Assembly (NCBI RefSeq): GCF_052161615.1
Contig: NZ_CP197417.1
Location: 3,782,001 to 3,846,000 of the forward strand
Source: Aeoliella sp052161615
GTDB lineage: Bacteria; Planctomycetota; Planctomycetia; Pirellulales; Lacipirellulaceae
Direction of reading: 5' to 3'
DNA length: 64,000 bases
Both the position numbers and the translations under genes were made by a program. Of this stretch, positions 62,238-64,000 are shown piece after piece (within the stretch, counting starts at the first letter, position 1; each line of letters opens with the position of its first letter). Below the pieces are notes generated by a model. The model was not told the origin of the DNA, did no database searches, and saw only the letters and a list, made by a program, of their open reading frames with translations.

Positions 62238-62585
62238 ATGAAACTAATATGGGCGGTCATTCAACCGACGAAGTTGGCGTCGGTCGAGAAGGCACTCGTA
62301 AACATCGGCGTGACGCGGATGACGGTGCTCGACGCGATGGGGTACGCGCGGCAGCGCGGGCACATCGAGACCTATCGCGGGCATGAGTACGAGACCAACC
62401 TGCTCCGCAAGGTGCAGCTCGAGATCGCCGTGAACGACGACTTCGTCGACAAGACGATCGCCTGCCTGGAAGACCACGCGCGAAGTAGCGTCGAAGGCTA
62501 CATCGGCGATGGCAAGGTGTTTGTCGTGCCGATGGAGCGGGCCATCCAGATCAGCGATGGCCAAGCCGGCCCGGGAGCCATCTAG
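62238..62585 (+). CDS. PII nitrogen-regulatory protein (GlnB/GlnK family)
   Basis: 115 residues. MKLIWAVIQPTKLASVEKAL is the normal start. YARQRGHIETYRGHEY gives the T-loop with the conserved uridylylation Tyr at the family position (RGHEY). The C-terminal SVEGYIGDGKVFVVPMERAI is the second signature. It senses 2-oxoglutarate, ATP and ADP and regulates nitrogen metabolism by binding partners. AmtB and glutamine synthetase genes are not adjacent. The next gene starts four bases after its stop, so the two are probably co-translated. Confidence 0.94.
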   Translation: MKLIWAVIQPTKLASVEKALVNIGVTRMTVLDAMGYARQRGHIETYRGHEYETNLLRKVQLEIAVNDDFVDKTIACLEDHARSSVEGYIGDGKVFVVPMERAIQISDGQAGPGAI

Positions 62586-62589
62586 TACC

Positions 62590-62937
62590 ATGCTGCTCGC
62601 CATTACTAACGACCTGATGGCCACCGCGCCGATCGAACACGCCGCGAGACAGCTCGCCCTCCCCTGCCGTGCAGTCGCGGTCGGACGGCTCGCGGGACTC
62701 GAACTTCCAGCGCCCGTAAGTGTCGCGGTGCTCGATCTCAATGGAGTCGACGACGTGGCCGCGGCGGTCGCGGCGATTCGCGAAGCCGCCGGTGCCGAAG
62801 TGCCGATCATAGCGTTCGGTCCGCATGTGCACGAAGCGAAGCTTCAAGCAGCGAGCGACGCTGGCTGCACCAAGGTGCTCACTCGAGGGCAGTTTCACCG
62901 GGATATGGCGAAGGTGATCTCTGAGGTTCTCGGTTGA
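62590..62937 (+). CDS. Receiver-like small protein next to the PII gene
   Basis: 115 residues from ATG at 62590. The longer open frame would overlap the PII gene. The pattern of strands and helices (MLLAITNDLMATAPIEHAAR, SVAVLDLNGVDDVAAAVAAI, VPIIAFGPHVHEAKLQAASD, GCTKVLTRGQFHRDMAKVIS) is that of a CheY-like receiver. The Asp in VLDLN stands at the phosphorylation strand, but the usual Lys is replaced by an Arg/Gly context (VLTRGQF), so it may not be phosphorylated. The function is unknown. Coupling to PII suggests a nitrogen-signalling partner (inference). Confidence 0.7.
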   Translation: MLLAITNDLMATAPIEHAARQLALPCRAVAVGRLAGLELPAPVSVAVLDLNGVDDVAAAVAAIREAAGAEVPIIAFGPHVHEAKLQAASDAGCTKVLTRGQFHRDMAKVISEVLG

Positions 62938-63100
62938 AGAATTAGTCGCGGATGCGCGAGGATCTGAGCAGATTGGCGCGAATTCAGTTCTTTAACCCGG
63001 AACGAGAGACCTTAGCAAATATTCCTTGCACAATTGACTTCAATCAGGCCTTATCCGCGTACATCCGTTGCGATCTGCGAAGATCCGCGACTAATTCTTC
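62936..63100. repeat. Inverted repeats between convergent genes
   Basis: GAAGAATTAGTCGCGGAT at 62936-62953 is perfectly inverted at 63083-63100. The two copies lie directly against the ends of the two convergent genes. The left copy begins inside the stop codon of the receiver-like gene. Confidence 0.8.
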
Positions 63101-63101
63101 T

Positions 63102-64000
63102 TCACGCCGCGTCGGATTGGTCGTCGAACTCAGGCACGCCCGTGGGGCCATCGCGAAGCGTTGGGATACCACCATCGAACTCCGCAGGGTCGATGAACAC
63201 TTCATCGACATGCACGCCATCGACGTCTTGGCGGCGTAGCAAGTAGAGCGCGGCACCCGAGGTCCACACCAGCGCGGTGAGGTAGACGACGATGAGCGAG
63301 AGTGCCGCGGCGTTCCACCACGCGATGGTCGTGAGCGCCCACGGATTGTCGGGCGAACCAGCGGCGAACTCCGAGACTTGATCGACGGCAATCATGAAAC
63401 CCGTTGCAACGCCCGCCGACGCGGCGGCGACCACGCCAAGCACCGCGGCGTAGCCCACAAGCCTAAGTGGCTTTTGATAGAGGTAGGCAAACATTCGGCT
63501 CACGGCGTCGAACGAGTCGCTGCCATCCACGGCGGCGGCGGCCCACACGAACGGCCAACCCGCGAGTGCCGCCACGCCGTACAGCGTCGCGACGATTGCA
63601 ACCACGATCACGATAGGCCAAATCACCGCGATGCCGGTGGCGAGCCACGAGACTTCCATGGCCAGACGCACAACGAGCAGCGGAAGCGCCATTGCCGCGA
63701 GGCCTGTAAGGAGCAAAACGGGACCACCAAAGAACCCGGCCCGTTGTTGCCAGGTGTATCGCAGCGCCGCTTCGAGGTTCGGGTCTTCGTCGCGCGTCAG
63801 GGAGAGTGCAGCAATGCGGACAATCGCGCCGCCTACAAATCCCCACACGGCGAGTCGCGCGAGGCATGCGAGAACACTGGAGAGCAGATCGTCGTTCTGC
63901 ACGATGTCGACGAACGGACCGACGAAGTCGCGAGCCATGTGCTCGACCGTCGCGAGCGCCGTCCGCACGAACCCACCCCCCGCATCAATAGCATCGACCA
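63102..64000 (-). CDS. Polytopic membrane protein (N-terminus outside window)
   Basis: The frame has no stop up to the right edge, so the N-terminal part and true start lie outside. At least 299 codons are visible. Helices: SSVLACLARLAVWGFVGGAI, GGPVLLLTGLAAMALPLLVV, WLATGIAVIWPIVIVVAIVA, LVGYAAVLGVVAAASAGVAT and ALSLIVVYLTALVWTSGAAL. The C-terminus is a soluble tail ending in an acidic segment. I recognise no family with confidence. The sequence is GC-rich and typical of this genome. Confidence 0.7.
   Translation of the reverse strand, partial: VDAIDAGGGFVRTALATVEHMARDFVGPFVDIVQNDDLLSSVLACLARLAVWGFVGGAIVRIAALSLTRDEDPNLEAALRYTWQQRAGFFGGPVLLLTGLAAMALPLLVVRLAMEVSWLATGIAVIWPIVIVVAIVATLYGVAALAGWPFVWAAAAVDGSDSFDAVSRMFAYLYQKPLRLVGYAAVLGVVAAASAGVATGFMIAVDQVSEFAAGSPDNPWALTTIAWWNAAALSLIVVYLTALVWTSGAALYLLRRQDVDGVHVDEVFIDPAEFDGGIPTLRDGPTGVPEFDDQSDAA

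Overview
The window comes from the chromosome of a planctomycete, most likely the order Pirellulales. This rests on gene content: two DUF1559 pilin-like proteins, LamG, dockerin-like and PEP-CTERM secreted proteins, a BBP7-family outer-membrane protein, a DUF1571 protein, an ECF sigma factor paired with a FecR-type membrane anti-sigma protein, and a giant LTD/LamG/CotH/dockerin surface protein that starts with an LESRQML-type motif. Coding DNA is GC-rich, and many intergenic gaps hold small palindromic repeats. I cannot name the species.

Layout. 1-8011 (all minus strand): a surface and signalling block read from an ECF sigma factor and its FecR-like partner through two LamG/PEP-CTERM proteins, a DUF1559 protein, a lipoprotein and a sugar-dehydrogenase fragment that leaves the left edge. 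8293-13292: tRNA-Ser, three more PEP-CTERM proteins and a small basic protein. 13307-20060 (minus): ClpB, a GH43 glycosidase, an AT-richer membrane protein and DnaK. 20463-31619 (plus): a housekeeping run with pheA and aroF (aromatic amino acids), tpiA, secG, yicC, gmk, omega-like rpoZ, split coaC and coaB, argC, argJ and a DUF1571 lipid-binding-like protein. 31670-36043 (minus): an RND/MMPL exporter behind a BBP7 outer-membrane protein. 36345-43199: transaldolase, assimilatory APS reductase with an Rrf2 regulator, an Ntn amidohydrolase, a GNAT protein, an SDR protein and a second DUF1559 protein. 43405-50474: tRNA-Val, the 1603-residue surface protein and an exported ClpP-fold protease with a long coiled coil. 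50550-54370: a GntR/LacI-type regulator diverging from an HpcH/HpaI aldolase and a sodium:solute symporter, a small sugar-acid catabolic unit. 54367-64000: a DsbD-like reductase, an APH-fold kinase, 1.2 kb of repeats, an exported metzincin, a PII protein with a receiver-like partner, and a membrane protein that leaves the right edge.

How the parts fit. The most distinctive biology is the cell-surface programme. Five PEP-CTERM proteins, three of them LamG proteins, share modules and tails. The sigma/anti-sigma pair reads into the first LamG genes, and its anti-sigma protein ends in an NPCBM-like, probably sugar-binding, module. No exosortase, transposase, integrase, CRISPR array or rRNA gene is visible. 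Other points that stand out are a chorismate mutase domain that lacks key catalytic residues, a coaBC gene split by a 706-bp inverted-repeat-bounded insert, an exported ClpP-like protease, three evenly spaced boxes in the GntR/aldolase promoter region, and several families of intergenic palindromes.
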